In this document: in pieces, positions 11,774-26,285 of the stretch | Position numbering within the stretch: position 1 is the stretch's first letter | How the letters are laid out: each line of letters starts with the position of its first letter | DNA from: Echinococcus granulosus | Taxonomy: Eukaryota; Platyhelminthes; Cestoda; Cyclophyllidea; Taeniidae | Direction of reading: 5' to 3' | DNA length: 64,000 bases | Assembly: GCF_000524195.1 (NCBI RefSeq) | Contig: NW_020170432.1 | Span: 388,847-452,846 of the forward strand | Made by a program: the position numbers and the translations under genes | Notes under the pieces: generated by a model | Told to the model about the DNA's origin: nothing | What the model saw: only the letters and a program-made list of their open reading frames with translations | The model's database searches: none

Positions 11774-14321
11774 TGTAAAGTTTTTACGCTGAGGAGGAAA
11801 AAACAACAATCCCCTCCGAGAGTGTGGCGTGAAGTAATTCTCACCTTGGCGTCGGTGCGATCCACGAATAGGAAAGTCACTGACAAATTACCGTTTGATG
11901 TGACAACTCCTCAGCATTGGGGGGTGAGGAGATTTATTAGGTGGGAGAGCATGTCAGCCATAGAGACGAATACAGGAGTTGAAAAAGCAGAGGCTCCACA
12001 TCAGCTCAGCAGCGCAATTCCTGAAGCCATCTCCTCCTACCTACTCGGGGTTCAAATCGAAGTTAGACCCATTCACAGAGTTTTGAATAACCACAGTAGC
12101 TGCCTTGAGCCAAAGAAGTGGTGTAGGGGCTGACTTACCGAATTGGACTTGACTTATTCCTTTTAGTTCATTTTAACTGCTCCTGTTGATTGAAACAGTA
12201 AGGAATAATTTGCCTCCAACTACATACTTAATGTTGCCTGCCACTGTTGTCCACGCATATATTATCATAAAGAACTGGGGATTTTTTTCGCTCTGTCACT
12301 CGCTCGACACCTAAACATAGTTCATTACCGATACGGCACGTGTGACAGGCGATGTAATAAAAACGACTCGAAGTAATATGCACATGTATGTATGTATTCT
12401 TCCATATACACATCCATGCCTGAATACGGAGGTGCCATTTCCCCAGCAGAATTGAATATGCTTATCGTGCAGCTGTTGCCATGCTGTCTCACGATTCAAC
12501 CCGACAATTACGGAGGGTACTTTAAAAGAGGGGTGGTCTTTGTAATAAACTGAAAGAGCAATCTAATAAATATCTATTCTTTCTACATTCTTCCCTCAAT
12601 GGCCCACTCATTTTTCCTGCATTGGGGATCGCAAAACAATTGAAGGCAGTACAGCAACAGTGAGGTAACGTCCCAGACACATGATTGAACCGACCTATTA
12701 GATACTACTGAATTAGGCGAGGGGTATGAAGCTGTGGCCGGAGGGGGTGCAAACAGACGTTGTGTTTGAGGAAACTGGAGAAATTCTTCTTGCCTGTTAG
12801 AAGTGAAGTGGTTAGAGGTTTCCAAGATCTAAATTTAAACTTTTGTCGGATGAAAGGAATGTGCTTGATTGGAAATAGTAGGCCTTTTCTAAGGCAGCAC
12901 CTCTCACAAGCGCTCATATTTCTTATTCTTAATTAACCTTTTGGAGCTTATTCTTTGAACAACAAGCATATAACAGGCTCTTGCCTTTGCAGTAAAGTAT
13001 GCACAACGCGTCTGTAATTAACTGCAGGATTGCTTTCGTTTTTCATTCCGCTGAAGCATATAGTATTGTGTCTAGTGGGCATTTGTTTATCTTAAGGACA
13101 CATCATTTTGACTTATGAGGATGTTGACATAAATAAACAAAAATAGCCGATTGTATAGGGCAGATCATTTTCTTAAAAGCAGAATGTCATTCCTAAATAA
13201 GGTCCGCTTCAGGTCAGCGGATCAGGACTGCATAGATCTGGAATGAATAGACCGGAAATGAATGTAATCCCTAACACAGGAGGAGCTCCAAGCCCAGAGA
13301 AGAAAAATGGACCACTTACATTCGTCGGTGAAGTGTTTTTTAGGAGACGACACTAGCTTGAACCTCTCACTTGATACAGAGAACCCTCACCTTCGTGTCA
13401 GTCACACTGCCAGAGAGGGACACTGTGTCACTTCCTTCTGGGAGTGAAATGCTGCATTAAGCATCCAATCATGAGTTGAAAATAGACTTTTGTGAAGTCC
13501 TATGCTAATCCCTGTGTACATTAATAAATAAGGCGGCTTATGATGAATGCAATATGATCATTCTACGCAGCTATTCCCAATGGTGGGCAGTGGAGCCATC
13601 TGTGCCTCCGTTATAGGGCATTACGAGTGGATAAAAAAATGAGAAAATTGCTCAACCATTCGGCCTTTTATAGCTAAAAGTATTTTACATAGTGATATTT
13701 GTAAAATAATAGAAAATTACACAAACTTGACACGTTGGTGCAGTTTAACTGAGACTCAGGGAAAACCGGAGGGGCAATCGAATTGGGGGTGGGCTAAAAT
13801 TACCTCATTCTATCTATGAATAAACATATTATCCGTTTTGTCTACTCCACTTCTTCAACTTGCATACATTTGGAAAAAAATCGCATATTTGGGTACTTTT
13901 TTCATTAAAGACTTCTACTTCTTCTGGAGTACAGATGTGCCCTTTTGTTCGTACGCACTCCCTCAGTCGCTCCTACCAGATGCCCTGACTGCGCAATGTA
14001 AAACAATAAAAACGTAAAGTATTCTTGTTAATGGAGCATTGAAGAGAGTATTTTAAATGCCGACACCTTGCTAAAACGTATTATGGAAAGTCTTAGCGTG
14101 GGCTTTTGACTCTATAGCGACTATTTATAGCCTTATATACATATACATACGCAGAGACAAAAAGAGGGCTTTTGCCAATGGCACTATTGGAGGTTGTTAG
14201 AGCCTACTTTTCCACCGTTTTCACAGCAGTGTAACAGGCATGAACGATTTTGAGGGATTCGTTCAGGCATGTTAAAGTCCGCCTCCCAATGACCGCCCTG
14301 CGATGCTGCCAATCGTATCTA

Positions 14322-14361
14322 TGGTAGTAGCAGTAGTAGTAATGGTAGCAGTAGAAGTGAT
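14322..14361. repeat. Imperfect GTA trinucleotide microsatellite
   Basis: Interrupted GTA/GCA units run for about 40 nt. Minus-strand open frames over this stretch read as tyrosine- and threonine-rich low complexity and were not called as genes. Confidence 0.8.
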
Positions 14362-16639
14362 GAGAGAAAGGCTTAATAATGTCAACTGCATAGCATTGTG
14401 ACAATGTACCAATTCTCCACCTGTCGTCTGATAAAAAAAAAAGAATGGAAAAGGGGGAGAAGAAAGGGAAAGAGGAAGGCGGATCACTCACACAGGGATG
14501 CCTGGCTAAAAAGACAAAAAGAGCAAGAAAACATTTCTTTTTTTGTGTCTCAGATTCCCGTAGTCAGGGTAAAAATTGAAGAAAAATTGCTTGGCTTTTG
14601 AATCCCTAAAACACACTAAACCTGCGTGACTTTGAAGGTTATGGGGCGATGCCTATGACCTTACTATTCCAGCTAATCACGCTCTCCATTATTCATTCAA
14701 CTGGGTGGTTTTTATGTGAAAACCAAGTCTCTCTAGTCAATTTAGTGCTTACCTGTGACGTATTGCCTAATCTTTGTCCACCAAAAAAAGTGCTACTTAT
14801 GTGGAGAAGATACTACTTATATCGCCTAATAGTACTTGTGGCCTTGATCCTTCATAAAAGTTGTTAGCATAAAGATAAGCTTATTGATTACTCCTATGTA
14901 AACGAATGAAAGCGTAAATTATTTATTTCTGAGTTCAAAGTGGCTTAGGCCAGACCCTTTAGTACCATCTTAAAGTTGATCAATTTAAAGGCACTGGAGT
15001 GGGTTCGCCCGATGTCCTATCGTTACAAATGTCTCCTTTTCGCCTTCTGGCCACTATCTCAGCATATTAGAAATCTGATATTACTTTATCAGTTGTGAAG
15101 TCACTAAAATTAGGTAGTCTGAAGTACACCAACAGTACACGCATACACATACATATAGTTATGGAGAGCGGCTACTAAGTTGTAGTGACGCAACAAGGCA
15201 GCAATATTTCAGTCAAGTCTCTTCCGGTTTAGCCTTGAAAAAAAGCTACCTAAAATGCCTCCTTTAAGTGATTTAACGTGGGGGAGGGAGGAGGATACAT
15301 GCACCATTCCAATTTCAAGAAAATGAAATTTGACCAATCATGTTGACTTTCTTATGTCCTCTTTGTAAGAAATAAAGGAGGACAAAAGGCGAAACTGTAT
15401 AGCCATGGCTCAAAATACCACACCTATGTGGATTACTAAAATATACATTTCTGTCTTTTTAAAGCCAAAACAGAGCACCTCAGCATCACATGAAGTGGGA
15501 GGCTGGGGTAAGAGGTCTCACAGTTTTACTAGGCATGAGTAGTTCAGATCTGGCTATTTCTTTCAAGTTTCACTCCACCTAATGCCTCTTTGCCCTGCTA
15601 TGCTGTAATGGTCGTCTCATTCTCCTGATTGCAACATTAAAGCCGTTGCAAATTTCGGGTTTTCGGGTGGACAAGAAAACAGACTCTGCTTTAATTAATC
15701 GCCCGTAAGTCGAGTGATGATTGGGTCACGTGGTGGAGCTGATGGATATTCGACAAAGTATTCGGAATAGAAAAGTCAGCTTTCCCTTGTTATTGACCCT
15801 TCCACTGCAGGTAAATGTGCAGTGGTCGCAAGAGAGAGAAGAAGGAGAGGCAAGGGGTTGGACCAAAAAAACTAGCCATCCATCCAGCCGGAGCAGGTTA
15901 ATTCAGCTCCTTGTGGGGCAAGTGATTTGGCAGGGTTGTGTGTGCTGGTCTGTATACACCATTACCAACACTTGGCATCCAATTTTCCATTTCTCCACGA
16001 TTTTTGCATTAAGTGGCTATCCACACTGTAACCCACTGTCTCATGTTAATCAACTAGCCAAATAAATTACAAAGAGAAAAACAAAGCACGAAATCACAGA
16101 CCTCTTTTTTCTCTCCTTTCGATTGAGTCTCACGGCCTAAGGCGACATCGGTAAAATACGCAGCTCCACGGAACCCAGCCGATTGTGTAGACGTCTAAAG
16201 ACAGGACTTTTGACATGTTGACACTAACACCCTCGAGTGCTGAATGAATTTAAATACATACTAGATGAGTCACACCTTAATGATATGCTTTACTGGGTGT
16301 GTTAGTGTGTGTATGTGTGTGTGACTAAGCTCCGATTTTGGAGTTTCTTCTTGTCTCTCCCCTCCTGTAGTTTACGTTCTCTCTTGGATAAAAAGGCACT
16401 GCAAGATAGATTTGTCCGACAAGATCACAAAAGGATATTTATCGAGGCTTTAGGTTCCAAAGTACCACACATTACACTGCCTCAGTACTACTTGAAGTTC
16501 TTTAGACCAGTGGATGGATGAATGGATGATGTGGAATGGTGGGAGGTGGGGTGAGGGTCGGGAGGAGGGAATGAAAACAAGGTTTTTGTTTAATTTAACC
16601 TGCCTTTTAGGTAGACCACAGTGGCCTTGAAATAGTACG

Positions 16640-16880
16640 TCTGCATAGTATACACACACCCATACACGTATGACCACATACAATTCTGTATGTATGTGGG
16701 TACGTACGTATGAGTGTGTGTGTGCGTGTGTGTATGTGACCATACGTGATTACATGCATGCACAGGTACACACGTACACACACGTACATGGATACATACG
16801 TACATACATTATACATGAATACATAAAGACGTACATACATTTATATGCGCACATAACATGCACATATACACACATATTGC
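16640..16880. repeat. Long imperfect TACA/TGTA and CA/TG microsatellite cluster
   Basis: About 240 nt alternate between TACA-, CATA-, TGTA- and TG-type units on both strands. A smaller TG-rich tract lies just upstream at about 16282-16323. Overlapping frames of Tyr, Val, His and Cys repeats on both strands are artefacts of this composition. Alternating purine-pyrimidine DNA of this kind can adopt Z-DNA or cruciform structures. Confidence 0.9.
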
Positions 16881-19800
16881 GGAATGAGGTGTAGTGATAA
16901 ACTGGCTGAAAACGCAATCATGGTGAACGTGGATTTTCAACAGAAAGAAATTGTGTTAAATCACCACAATTGGAGAATCTCACCCTCCTTTCCTTCACCA
17001 TTTAATCGCTTAAAATGAGATTACCTTTTTTGTCGCCGTGATTAATTTATTATCGAGGAAAAAATTTTTGTTAGAAAGTCAGGCATTAAAAATCTATCAA
17101 AGTACTAAACATGACATTTTGGAGGCATTTTCTCCCCGCATTCCATCAGGATCTGCTACCTAAGATCCCATCATTGAGCATACTCCAAATGTATCCTGTT
17201 CACCTCCAATCAAAAGCGCCAATCATCCAAGTGTGGAGAAGTGCCACTGAGTTAATGAGTTAGGTCATATAGGAGAAGATTTTGAAATAGAAATTAACCT
17301 TGTGACCAGCGGACCTGCCCACTTTTTGATTAAGCTCTTCCCATTACACTTTTAACCACATGACGGAGGTGGTAGTAAGCACACTCCCGCAATGGACGTC
17401 TGCAGGATGACACCTTGGAGGAGCATTTTCACGAAATGGGGAAACATGCAACACCAGCACCACAGCCTGTCTTTTAACCACCGTAGAGAGACGCGTGTGT
17501 TAGAGATTTGTAATTTAATCCATCCTAATCCCCCATTATTCCCTTTTTCTGTAGATTTACTGCTTGAAAACCCATCTAAGTAACAGGTGATCAAGTCAAA
17601 AATGAAGAAATACTACTGAATTGATTGCACGATGCGGGCTTTTCTTCTAGGGAAGAGGTACCTACATCAGGTAGACATTCAAATTACTGTTTATTAATAA
17701 TCAAAACACATCAGAGCGAATATTTTAAAACAAGTTTTTTAAGAAAACTTTTCCATTTTAGTGCTTTGCTATTCCTCCATCCCGTATCCATATCCCAATG
17801 ATAAACCTACCCACCAGATGACTAGTCAACTTCAAGGGCTTTCTCTGAATCTGTAAAAGATTTAGAGGGCTAGTAAAGTCAAAGTGGAGAAAAATTTACT
17901 TAAAAGAGAAGATTGTCTTTAAGTTAGTACAAAAGGAGCAAGCTTGCCAGCCTAATACAAACAGAAGTGAAATTAAGTTGGGAGGGAGGGAGATTACTCG
18001 GAGAAGGAAATAAACTAGCTTTTCATTTCTTTCTTTTCTCAAACTTTTGCAATAAAGCGGAATTAACAGAACTGCGGGTATGTTTGAACCCCACAACTTT
18101 ATTACCATCATAATTACCTAGGCCTTTTCGGCCAAGTATGATGAGCGTAATCATCACTCGCGGTCAAAGTTCACTCACTTTAGTCATCACGTCTACAACT
18201 TAATGAGGCCACATTGGTGAGATTATTTTATAATTACCACCCTACCCTCAACGATTGATCGGCCCTGCAGTAGTTACATGGACAAATAGTAAAGCTATCT
18301 TAAAAGCCGCCGCATCTCGGCCAAGTTATTTCAGTGGCGATGGCAGAGGAGGGGGAAGAAGAAAAAGTGCCTACAAGAGGCAAAGTTTCCGTAAAATCCA
18401 TCATTCCACCTAATGCTTTTAAGGCGGCATGATTACCTCGGGATTTTTAAAAATTGCATGATATACACCATCACATGATGTTTGCAGTCTTGCCAAAACA
18501 ACTTCTTTTCGATCATTGTAAGGACCTTATCTTATCCACACATGACTGTTCAAGCATGCATTCCTCGTGACAACCACCACCCATCTCCACCAATGCATAT
18601 CCAATCAAGACTTTACAACAAGCCTGAGCCAATGCAAGTCATCCCGCCTCCTGATTCTGCCTCAACTTTTCAACCGACTGACCTTAAAGTTTGATGTAGA
18701 AATATCATGTTCATATGGTTATTTGCCTCTACCATTTCTCTTCTGCTACGATCACATGAGATGTCATAAAACTCATGATTAGTGCGTGTGTATGTGTATG
18801 TGATTATTACTTGAAAGCTTTGCTTTAAAATTTCATACCGATGTGGATGTGTTGTTCTGGAGGTGACAATAATGCCGAAAATTTCATCAAGCGCCCGCCT
18901 CGCCACAGTCTCTGTTTATGAATTTGTTTCATTACATTAGAGAGAGAGGGGTAAGGACGGGGACGTACGAGTTACAAGACATAAACCGAGGAATTCCGTA
19001 ACATAAATAATTAGCATTATAACTATACCCTATGACCTTGAAGGCGTCCAATGGGACAAAAGGGTGTCCGCAATTAAGTCCACCGCGGGTTATAAATGTT
19101 ACTTTACGTGTGGTAGTGGTGGTGGAGGGGGACCAAAAAATAACTGTATTCGCAATACAAGGCGCGCCTCCGAATCCCTTCAGGTAATAAAGGCACACAA
19201 CATAACAGCTACATAAGGATAACTTTTCAAACAACTGTTACACACATATACACGTGCATGTACGCATATTTCCCCTTTTTCCTCATTTTTGTGAAAAAAA
19301 TTATAAATGATAAGCATCCGTAGCTAGCTGGACTTTTGGGTAGAGAGGCACTCTTATTTCGTATCCTAAAAGGGGAGTACGTATGCGTATGCTACTGAAT
19401 AAGTATAAGCGACTTATTGGTTTCTTCTTTGCTCAAAAAGAGATGACGTTAAGGTAAAAGGAAGGGCTCATTTGGATGTGGTTATGAAGTAGGTATACTA
19501 AACAAAAATTATTTGAGTCAAATCCAAAACCAAACGTAAGTAACCTTGCTGGAAAGGATTTTATGCAATACCTACCCAAAACATGGTATGAAGGTCAGAA
19601 TTTTACTTTTTTGTGGCGTCTTATCTCCTCACAGTTCCAATAAAATGTATCACCTTGGATCTACCTAAAATAGGCGTTTGCAGTTAGATCCCTCAGTGTT
19701 ATAATATGTTCTATTTTGATATAAAAGTAAATAGACACTTTCATACCTGATACTATTCCGACTGGTGGCTATAAATAAGCAAGTGGACAGGAGTGACAAT

Positions 19801-19934
19801 AGAATTTATTTTAGCCAGAGCCACATGCTATTATTCTCCCCACGCTATAAATTAATACTTCCTTTTTAGCAGAAAAGTAGGCTGACTAGTGATACCGATC
19901 CGGTCCCTCTGGTATAAGGCTCTCGACTTGCGCA

Positions 19935-20100
19935 GCTAATGCATAGATAGGTAGAGCAGTAGGTAGATAGATGGCAAGGGAGGTAAATGGCCAGTCTGCT
20001 AGGTGGAAAGATGGTGAGATAGTTAGGCAGACTGATGGCGAGATAAGTAGATAGATATGTGACTAGATTGACAGACGGCTAGATAGATGATTCTGATAGG
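19935..20100. repeat. Degenerate GATA-type microsatellite
   Basis: Units of the TAGA, TAGG and GATGG kind recur for about 165 nt with many substitutions, indicating an old, decaying tetranucleotide array. Confidence 0.8.
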
Positions 20101-20631
20101 TTGTCACTGACCTAGGTGTAGGAGGGGCGACAAAATGAACTGTGGTGAATCGGGAGGCACATGTAAAGTCTAGTTAGATAGCAGTACAAATGGGACGCTT
20201 CAATACAATCCAATTGGAGAGGAGAGGACTTAATAGGTTAGAGAAAGGAAGTCATTAATACTTGGCTTAAACTCACCGAAATCTGATTATAATAAATAGC
20301 ATTCTAGCATTTTCAATTCACTACCTCTCATTTACACAAGAAAGGTACTACTACTGCAAAATACAATATTATTTGCAATACCGTCATTCAATAATTTTAC
20401 TGTTCATTTGTCAGATCTGAAACTGAAGACTGTAAATAACAGTACTGCTTACATATATCCTTACCTAAAACAACTTTAAATCAAATTTGGAACGGAAGTT
20501 GATGGCAAAAAATGTTTGTCTGCTAGAAAAGGCAAAAAATGAATTTATCAGATGGGATGGATTGTTAATTCCTGTCGAAGAAGCAACAGAACTGGAACTT
20601 CACCAAGCCGTCCACACAGGGACTTTTCAAT

Positions 20632-20862
20632 TTAGCCACTTTGGGAGCTGAATTTGACCCATCCAACGTAGTCAGGTGACAGCAGTTTCCTCATCAACTC
20701 AACGGTCACGTTAGTAATTCCTCGCTTTTTGAGGTTTTCAAGGACTCCCTGAACACTTATGGACGGGAAGCTATGAAGCCGTGGTTGTGGCAACATCCTG
20801 CAGAGGCTGAACCGCCAGCGGTGGCTAACTGGACAACTTACAATATTCTCCCTCTGTTTCAA
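20632..20862 (-). other. Weak coding-like minus-strand frame, unidentified
   Basis: A 76-codon frame whose C-terminal half reads like folded protein (GVLENLKKRGITNVTVELM, then a stretch ending VGWVKF before the stop). No family is recognised, no partner exon was found, and no splice acceptor is compelling. It could be an isolated exon, a gene remnant or chance. Confidence 0.15.
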
Positions 20863-23800
20863 TTCTACATCACCAAATTACTAATTTATCTTCAACTTTC
20901 CCAGTTCGGCCCCTTTTGATAACCGTAGTTTCTTTTTTTTCTCAGAAGGCGGGAAGATACGCACATTCTGCAATTCTTCCAATTACCTGTGCAGATGTTA
21001 GACTCGGTATTACCCAGCCATGAATTCTTCACTCGGAATTCGATATTAAACTCCGACATTAATCTGTACTACCTTTGTGGCGCCACATTTTTTGGGTATG
21101 CTCCTTTTTGTTCCCCTCCTCCTCCTGTGTTTAAAAAGGCAACTTGGAATACGCATTTTCGTCATATAGTGGAGCACTTAACATTTACCTACACACTCTG
21201 GGAAGGTGGTGGCAGTGGTGGGGAGAATACAGCCACCGGCACACATTTTATTGCCAAAAATTACAAACTACAGCAATTTAAAGTCCTGCCACTTTATAAT
21301 GAAGCAATAAATTTAAACTTCACTACTATTTTTACCCCTTTTTTGGGATGAAGGGTGCTATAGAAATGCTTTTAGTCATTTTGGCAAAGTAAGGAAGGCG
21401 GAACCTCCGAAAGCCCTCCACTACAAGCAGGTCAGTTCCACATGTATTCCGTCCTACCTACACTCTAAAGGCCAGATGTAGCCACAGCGGGAGAAGGAGG
21501 AGGCTACGTTGCCAAGGTTAAATAAAGGTACACAATAGGGCCAATGAGTTTGTAATTTCATTACCCCCTCTAATTGCATCATTCCGTTGTATGTGCAACA
21601 CAGACCAAAATTTAGCTTGATAGTAAGCTGATTTGATTGCCAAAATATGCTCGCATGTATCTACATACATGCATCAATATATGCGTGTTTAATGTAGGCA
21701 ATGAGAGGTTGTAAACTTTTCCACCCCGAACCTACAGCCCCCATTTATTTACATGTATGTGCTTGTCCGTAAAATGCAGCGAACCCTATATGTGTGTGTA
21801 TGCGTGTCCAGTGAATAAATTCTAGGCAAAAAGTCAGTAAAGAAATTAACCTATTCGAAGTATGCGTGCATGTGAAGGCATTAAAATTTATTTCAACTAC
21901 CGTTTTACAAATATCATTATGTCGACAGAATGTAAAGTACCGCATAAAATCCACCCCTTCCTTTGTTCTTCTTCCTCTTCCCTTCTGATAAGAAAGGAAG
22001 CCATAACGTTATTGCATGGATGAGAGAAAACAATTTGTTCATTCAGCATATTTGAACTGCTTTAGAAGATGCTTGAAGGAGAATTCCGCAACTATGTGGG
22101 GCGCAGATCAGCCAGGTAGGAGTTGGTTAATGATGTCTATAGAATGATAGTTTAGGAGGTCTTGGTGGTTACACACATATAATAGCCTTAAGAATGTCAA
22201 ATTAGATGACTAAGTAATACCTCATATTGAGGTGATGGATGATATATTATAGCCCCCATCGGTTTCGAGTGCCCATCCCGACGCACTGCCAGTGGTGATC
22301 GGGTGCAGTAGCAACAACAAGCAAGGCAGGAGTGAAAATGACATGGTAAAATTGGCATCGCAAATAAGAAAGGCCCTTAAAATTTGTCTTTACTTCCTCT
22401 ACCAATTAGTGGGGAGGTCCTTTAGCCAGGACGTCAATCGTATTATGCCCTTGGCTAAGATAAAACGTCATTCTTAGGCCAGTTGTCCATCACTCTTTAT
22501 TGACACTTCGCCATTAATCACTGCACGAATGTTCGTATCAAGTCAGATTGTCCTTCAAATAAGTGTAAGTGGGGTGGTGGTGGTGTAAATTCACTCCTTT
22601 ACTAAGAAAAAATAAAATGGGAAATGTATTTCTATGATCTACATGGCATGAAATAATGCGCTGGTAGGTTGAGAGAGAGAATGCGAGTGCGACTCCATTG
22701 TAAACACTATCACGAGTATCAGATATGGTTTTTGCATAAACAAGGTATTAGTGAGGATAGAAAAACACTTCAACACTTAAATTGTGCAAAAAAATGGCAA
22801 ATGCAGGGTAAGTGTCTCTCTTTATGCCCTGAGGTAGGCCATTCACATTAGACAGGATAGAAGTGTCCGGCGCCACCCGATGATTGATATTTAAGTAGTA
22901 TTGAGGAAGGAAAAAGCCCTCTGTTTGGATAAAAAATAATAAATTATAAGTTTAACTGACATTAAATATGAGGATTTAAAACTGAGTGTTAATTAATAAT
23001 TGTTGAATAAATTGAAATGATAGACAGATGCTAATTTCTCGTCATACTGGAAATGGTAAGTATTTGGAAGGGTGCAATAAAAGGTGGTGGTAGCTACCTT
23101 TGTTGGACTAATTAGTTTGTAAAGCTTCAAAGGAAGGAGCAAAATACAAACCAGTCTTTTCTTTTGGTGCATAAATAATTAGTGCAAGCAGTGCTCCTTG
23201 GTAAGGCGCAGTGGCGGAGTGAGTATTACCACCAACCGAATAGCGAGCACACCGCCTAATTCAACGCGCTTTTAAAGAAGAGACGAAGAAGCTGAAGGAG
23301 AAGGTAAAGTAGAGGAAGATGAGCTAGAGGGAGAGAGTGGTTAGAGGAAGGCGTCATGCAATATGAGGGTTTTAAAGAGGAATTGGGCTTTGTCGGGGTC
23401 GCCTTCGCCTCCCCCATGAGGGTGGATGGCGTCCGCTTGGTCAATAGGTTGGTGCAATCTGCCCGCTTTCTAATTAAAACGTCTCTCCTATCAAATATAT
23501 ATTTCATGTGTACATTTTACTATCTAACTGACGGCAGCTACGATCACAGATGGGTGGAAATTTCCTTCTATCGAAGTGAATTCTTTACACAAAGAAGTGA
23601 CAAATTTTTGCTCACACTTATTTGCCATTTTGGTAAAATCTCCCATAGATAAAAGGTTACTTCTCTTATTAAGTTAAGTATATTCAAAATCCCTGCATTA
23701 TTGTCTGATTTTTATAAAAAACACTTTCAAAGAAGACGGTTCCGTTACAGTAGTATAGACTGCTACCATTAATCATTGTTCTCCCTCCAACACGACAAAG

Positions 23801-24147
23801 TGTTTGAGTGTCTAGCATAACTGAACAGCTTCTGATGATCGGTCATTTAAAACCATATCTTAGCCAATCACTGTGGAGGCAGGAAATTCAAAGCTTCTTA
23901 ATCAGTAACCTAGTAACTACCTGGTCATGGTGTCCTTGGGAGGCGTCTTTTGAGTTCGCCAATCACGTCCTTAACATATGGACTTTATCTCCTGTAAAAA
24001 TTTTCCAGTTTCAATAAATAAATCACCTCTTCATCGCTTACTTTAGTAGGCCAAAAAATCTCCACTAAGCTGTTTATCAGGTGACCCGTAAAACTTCCTA
24101 CAGTCCTTGGTACGGCACCCTTCAGTGGCTTGTCATAACCTGTGGAG

Positions 24148-24247
24148 NNNNNNNNNNNNNNNNNNNNNNNNNNNNNNNNNNNNNNNNNNNNNNNNNNNNN
24201 NNNNNNNNNNNNNNNNNNNNNNNNNNNNNNNNNNNNNNNNNNNNNNN
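24148..24247. other. Assembly gap, 100 N
   Basis: Exactly 100 N in a row, the conventional placeholder for a scaffold gap of unknown size. Frames translated across it are meaningless. Confidence 0.99.
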
Positions 24248-25735
24248 GAAGAGTAGGCCACCATCAGTCTCTCGCTATAGGGTACTCTTTACGGTTTTAT
24301 TATGCATTATTTGAGCTGCACCACACTACTCAAGAGCTTGAGGAGAGGAGATTGGTGGACCAACAGTTTTGAAAGGTCCTCCTACCTCCACCCCTTTTTA
24401 GAGTCACAGGCGTCGGTGAATAGTCATTTGAGTCAATTTGCTGACTGAGACACCAAAGACTAATGTATGTACAGAGCATAAAGGGTGATAGTCATCTTTT
24501 ATTTACACTACACCCTGCAAAGCAGGCACCACATGGTGTATGTGTGCATGCAAATGGTCACTTGTAATTTGCTATATGCATACCCATGTACACAGTAGGT
24601 GCACGCATTCTTTACATGCAAACAGAGTTAGGTATGTTTAGGCAGCAAAATATAAACAAATATACGAGCCAACTACACACATACATATACACACACAAAG
24701 TGAAAGGTTTGAAATTTAGTTTATATGTCAAGAGAGCGGGTAATAAATACAATCACAAGCGAGAGAGCTAGGGAGAAGGAATATTGGAATGTTTATATAT
24801 TGTATTTGCGCACTCCCTCTACCCCTTTGCTTGATTAATCTTCGAAAGCTGTTAGTGTTATTATCCCCTAAGGCACTATACATAGCGGGAGAAGAGAAAG
24901 AAGATGGTTGAGGGGATAGTGGTTCACTTCTATTATGTGTGTGTGTAAGTGCGTAGGGTGACAAATAGTCTACATAAGTGTATGCATCACGTACGTGACT
25001 GTTCTGCTCTTATCACCCTTTAAACGCACATATACATGCCCTTTTTCTGGCAGCAAAGAGAAGGGTGTTGGCCGCAAGGTAATGCATCAATGTAGCGTGG
25101 AATAAATCTGCATCCCACCCACCTCAACTGCGTCAACAAGGCTGGGGGCACTTAAAGAAAGTCGTGATATCTTTAAACCCTCATCAGAGGGGAAAATCGG
25201 CGGTTAATTATTTCATTTTCAAGTTTAATCACTTCAAAGTAAAAGTAACTGAATGCACTTCTACAATTTGGCAAATAAAGTACGCCATCTTTACTAAAAG
25301 TGATGGAGGTTTAAAATGTTTTGTCTTTCAAAGCACAAAGTCCAACATCAACCACCTCCTTTTACACCTCACGACAACTCTTGAGTTGTCTATGTCATAG
25401 GTAGACATGTCTATAAAAGATGACCGTCAGGAGAATATGGAGAAGACGGGTGAGGGTGAAGGCAATGCCCTCCATCCCCCACTGAAGTGCACATTCCTCC
25501 CACGCATGCATTTTAGTGTCTACAATATGAAGTGGAAAGTCTGACTGAGTAGTCTTGACCGTTACAGATGTTTATAGACTGAAATTTTTGCTTGCATTCA
25601 AACGAAACCTATTGAGTAGGCAGACATAAAGAGATAGACATAACATAACGCACATGAATTAAGTGGAGAAGAGAAAGTAGTAGTTTTTGAATTCTACTAT
25701 TTGTCATGCGTTAATGCACGTTATATGACACATTT

Positions 25736-26285
25736 GTCTAGTGTCTCACTTTCTACCACGACCTCCACCACTTGCCCTCGTGATGTCGGTGTGACTACAC
25801 TCCTGTATCATTTCACTCACTATTGTCTTGCCAATTTTTACTCATGAAACTCACACATGCCATAGCGACAGACATTTCGCCAAGATCATCACTTAGTTAT
25901 TACTCAGGTGGTGAAGAACGGTGGATCATCCTATACATCACCTGATCTGGTGCGACACCTCTTGGAATGATTCACCACCCGAGTCAAATTACTTGTCTCA
26001 GGCGGGTATTTGATCCTAGGTGTTGTGCTTTGCAACTGTACCTCTCATCTTATGTCACCTCCTGCGACTGCCTCCACATGCCAAACAGCACACCGCTTTT
26101 GACGAGATGCTAGCTTGAGTGGTCAGCAGAGTCATTGACTCGGGAGAGGAGAATGGTCGAGAGGAAAGTAGGAGAGGAGTACCCTATTGCTGGAGTGATG
26201 CACATTTCAACAATGATTTATACTGCAGGCTTCCAAACAAATGAACTCACTTTCCTGGTCCCAACAAGTTACAACAAGCCTTTAC
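25736..26285 (+). mobile_element. Dispersed repeat family, copy A (about 0.55 kb)
   Basis: This segment aligns by eye along its length with copy B and, in reverse complement, with copy C. Shared anchors include CTCGTGAT near the start, the TATTACTCAGGTG and GGTGGATCATCC region in the middle, a GGTATTTGATCC-type motif, and TTTATACTGC followed by ACAAGTTACAACAAG at the end. No open frame is conserved among the copies and no terminal inverted repeats were seen. That fits a non-autonomous element such as a SINE or a decayed MITE. Copies are clearly diverged, so the family looks old. Confidence 0.75.

Larger units (their letters stand above)
9332..24147. other. Gene-poor intergenic DNA, left part
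   Basis: No spliced or unspliced gene could be supported. Open frames are short, overlap on all strands and lack motifs or codon bias. The stretch contains simple repeats (listed separately) and one slightly coding-like minus-strand frame at 20632-20862. No rRNA, tRNA or snRNA was recognised. Confidence 0.6.

Noticed and set aside
12040..12070. tRNA-like B-box (GGGTTCAAATC)
   Set aside because: Flanking sequence does not pair into acceptor or anticodon stems.
16590..16894. Several Tyr/Val/His/Cys-rich open frames on both strands
   Set aside because: They are translations of the TACA/TGTA microsatellite.
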